DNA of 64,000 nucleotides from Ignavibacteria bacterium. GTDB lineage: Bacteria; Bacteroidota; Ignavibacteria; Ignavibacteriales; Ignavibacteriaceae. This document shows, in pieces, positions 63,209 through 64,000 of this stretch (the first letter of the stretch is position 1; the number at the start of each line of letters is the position of its first letter). Made by a program: the position numbers and the translations under genes. The DNA lies in the NCBI GenBank assembly GCA_017302895.1, contig JAFLBV010000004.1, positions 62,001-126,000 on the forward strand, written 5' to 3'. Under the pieces are notes generated by a model. The model had not been told where the DNA came from. It ran no database searches and was given only the letters and a program-made list of their open reading frames with translations.

Positions 63209-64000
63209 TCATATATTGAGATTCAACCTCGTAATGTCAATCTCTCCCGATATTTCGCGGTAATCCGGTTGGCTCAACGCGACAGTTGACATTTTTTTGA
63301 AAAGCTGAATTTTTGTCTGATACTCGGAGAGATAGTAAATCTTTACCCGGTCACGGTTTTGAGCTGCCCAGTTCAGAATAATTCGCATCCTTTCGTAATC
63401 CTCATCGGTTGGCTGCAAATCAAGTCTTTCGTTTCCTTCAAACCAGTCATCAAGAGCATTTTCGAAATTATCGTAACCCCCTGATGAAAAATTTCTGATA
63501 TAAACTTTCCCCTGAAGCAGAAGGAAATGATCCATTACTCCCCCGTCTCCCGAAACTGATATCCAGACATTCGCTTTGTTAACCGGCTCCCTCAACAGTG
63601 ATGATTTATGTACCTGCTGCAGGAGCAAATCAACGGTTTTCTTCACTTCCGCTGCCTGCTCAAACTTCAGTTCGGCTGAATATGCGGACATCCTTTGTAT
63701 CAATTCTGCGAGCAGATCACTTTTCCTGCCCGACATAAAATCATAAAACTTCCTGAGTTCTTCCCTGTATTCACTGTAATTATCTTTCTCGCAGGGAACA
63801 ACACACCGGTCGATTGTCGCCATAAAACAGGCTCTTGATTTGGAAAACTCCTTCTGGTCACATGTACGCAACCTGAAAGATTTCTCGGCAATTTCCATCA
63901 CTTCCTCGGCTTTTTTCCTCGTCCCAAACAAACCGAAGTAATCATTTCCGTCAAGTTCAAACTTGTTTACCAACTCAAGTTTGGGATAGGGGTGCCGTAA
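63209..64000 (-). CDS. UvrC/Cho-like nuclease, C-terminal part (5' end outside window)
   Basis: The frame is open to the last base of the window. Visible: HPYPKLELVN at the edge, YFGLFGTRKKAEEVMEIAEKSFRLRTC, a Cys-rich segment (RACFMATIDRCVVPC, the UvrC FeS-type cysteines), a UVR-like helical hairpin (ELKFEQAAEVKKTVDLL) and a C-terminal beta/alpha region. It ends without the UvrC RNase H-like domain, so it is more like the DnaQ-GIY-YIG or Cho-type protein than full UvrC. A TTG at 63973 is in frame but internal to the domain. Confidence 0.7.
   Translation of the reverse strand, partial: LRHPYPKLELVNKFELDGNDYFGLFGTRKKAEEVMEIAEKSFRLRTCDQKEFSKSRACFMATIDRCVVPCEKDNYSEYREELRKFYDFMSGRKSDLLAELIQRMSAYSAELKFEQAAEVKKTVDLLLQQVHKSSLLREPVNKANVWISVSGDGGVMDHFLLLQGKVYIRNFSSGGYDNFENALDDWFEGNERLDLQPTDEDYERMRIILNWAAQNRDRVKIYYLSEYQTKIQLFKKMSTVALSQPDYREISGEIDITRLNLNI

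Noticed and set aside
1-64000. CRISPR arrays, transposases, integrase/attachment sites, rRNA or tRNA genes
   Set aside because: None seen on reading the window; the only repeats are the two short tandem tracts and the inverted repeats listed.

Overview
The window looks like a stretch of chromosome from a member of the Ignavibacteria (Bacteroidota/Chlorobi superphylum). Evidence: four secreted proteins end in a type IX secretion (T9SS) C-terminal sorting domain of the NYPNPFNPST type common in this group; one clear promoter has the Bacteroidota form (TTTG, 20 bases, TATATTTG); many starts lack a Shine-Dalgarno sequence; and TTG starts are frequent. No rRNA, tRNA, CRISPR array, transposase or phage gene was seen. 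One gene runs off each end of the window.

Layout. 1-3.4 kb: end of a saccharopine dehydrogenase-like gene, then a leftward set of envelope proteins (M15 peptidase, beta-lactamase-fold hydrolase, YARHG protein). 3.4-8.1 kb: thrA-thrB-thrC, homoserine/threonine synthesis. 8.2-12.4 kb: uvrB, a methyltransferase, an archaeal-type AAA ATPase and a 41-residue secreted peptide. 12.4-16.5 kb: three T9SS cargo proteins and a DinB protein. 16.7-18 kb: ECF sigma factor with probable anti-sigma factor. 18-29.2 kb: leftward housekeeping and envelope genes (holA, two cyclophilins, uppP, an outer-membrane protein, a flippase-like protein, LolA-like protein, ftsK, comB, gcvT, rng). 29.4-38.4 kb: the classic rimP-nusA-infB-rbfA-truB-ribF-rpsO-pnp operon, with a terminator-shaped hairpin between its promoter and first codon. 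38.6-45.7 kb: rightward signalling operon of two hybrid histidine kinases around CheR and a receiver-less CheB, with no CheA, CheW or chemoreceptor. 45.6-51.2 kb: CNNM/CorC protein, then radical SAM enzyme, a 23-codon ORF, a large lipoprotein and an outer-membrane-type protein. 51.4-56.5 kb: T9SS 5'-nucleotidase, then a membrane histidine kinase gene interrupted by one in-frame TAG, and its response regulator. 56.6-60.2 kb: B12-dependent ribonucleotide reductase nrdJ with a long dyad-rich leader. 60.5-64 kb: LiaF-like protein, a LytS/LytTR pair and part of a UvrC/Cho-like nuclease.

Most of the window is ordinary core chromosome. The least explained parts are the radical SAM/mini-ORF/lipoprotein/OMP cluster, the amber-interrupted kinase, the small secreted peptide with an 18-bp palindrome before the ATPase gene, the rimP leader hairpin, the nrdJ leader, and two short tandem-repeat tracts (7-mer and 8-mer) abutting stop codons. 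All functions are inferred from reading the sequence; no database search was run.
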